From: Stramenopiles sp. TOSAG23-2
Taxonomy: Eukaryota > Sar
DNA length: 25,110 nucleotides
Assembly (NCBI GenBank): GCA_900128395.1
Contig: LT649455.1
Coordinates: forward strand, 1-25,110
Direction of reading: 5' to 3'
Shown: in pieces, positions 25,026 through 25,110 of the stretch
How positions within the stretch are numbered: position 1 is the stretch's first letter
Layout of the letters: the number at the start of each line of letters is the position of its first letter
The notes under the pieces: generated by a model
What the model saw: the letters and a program-made list of their open reading frames with translations, nothing else
The model's database searches: none
What the model was told of the DNA's origin: nothing
Made by a program: the position numbers and the translations under genes

Positions 25026-25110
25026 TTTTTTAAACATTCAAAAACTTCATTTGCACGTGCGGCACCATTAATTAAATAACTTCCATCAACAATCAAAGTA
25101 GGAATACTAT
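24968..25110 (-). CDS. DsbA-like thioredoxin-fold oxidoreductase, C-terminal end
   Basis: The gene runs off the window; 46 codons and a TAA stop are present. SIPTLIVDGSYLINGA matches the cis-proline strand and following hairpin of DsbA/FrnE-type proteins (GVPxFVxNGxYxxxGA), with IPT supplying the cis-Pro loop. An ordinary helix follows (EVFECLKKV). The CxxC active site would lie upstream, outside the window. These proteins handle thiol-disulphide exchange, and some relatives are glutathione-dependent isomerases, so the reaction is not certain. The 3' end is tandemly duplicated. Confidence 0.6.
   Translation of the reverse strand, partial: SIPTLIVDGSYLINGAARANEVFECLKKVSESGPTGKSIFNDIKIV

Overview
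The window reads as nuclear DNA of an AT-rich, gene-dense unicellular eukaryote. The evidence is two GT-AG introns with a CTAAC branch motif, N-glycosylation sequons, probable N-myristoylated proteins, a dual-specificity phosphatase, an inward-rectifier (Kir)-type channel homologue and a sphingomyelin-synthase-like enzyme. TAA, TAG and TGA all look like normal stops. I cannot name the species. MYND plus pRiA4b ORF-3 domains, an FVSHxW/NQH protein and a GxGYxYP protein would fit an algal or stramenopile-like protist, but that is inference. No rRNA, tRNA, CRISPR array or bacterial operon was seen.

Layout. 1-1.7 kb: a small GC-rich patch, then an FVSHSW/NQH (TIR-like) membrane gene that stops early, followed by an ankyrin-like scrap. 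1.9-3.9 kb (-): a spliced gene for an uncharacterised two-helix membrane protein of 591 aa. 4.3-4.8 kb (-): a small membrane protein whose frame is broken or spliced. 6.1-8.4 kb (+): pRiA4b ORF-3-like plus MYND protein. 9.1-10.2 kb (+): a Kir-type channel homologue without the GYG filter. 10.9-11.9 kb (+): a NICE-3/C1orf43-like membrane protein. 12.2-13.7 kb (-): a PAP2/sphingomyelin-synthase-like enzyme. 14.4-15.2 kb (-): a coiled-coil protein. 15.8-16.8 kb (+): a dual-specificity phosphatase with a Cys/His-rich tail. 16.9-19.05 kb (-): a secreted GxGYxYP protein with a GC-rich, Cys-rich tail. 19.7-21.5 kb (-): an aminoglycoside-phosphotransferase/ecdysteroid-kinase-like protein. 21.92-24.10 kb: a mobile element with perfect 54-bp terminal inverted repeats next to TA, internal copies of its end motif and a small spliced Zn-finger-like gene. 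24.97 kb to the window end (-): the 3' exon of a DsbA-like protein.

The genes do not form one obvious pathway. Several are membrane, secreted or lipid-related, and two (Kir-like and phosphatase) carry MGxxxSK myristoylation signals. The most unusual points are the 2.18-kb inverted-repeat element, the channel homologue with TTNYM where TxGYG is expected, the abrupt roughly 68% G+C segment encoding a 17-cysteine tail, the TIR-like domain split by a hydrophobic insertion, and three short tandem duplications. Two of those duplications copy the 3' end of a minus-strand gene, which may be biology or an assembly artefact.
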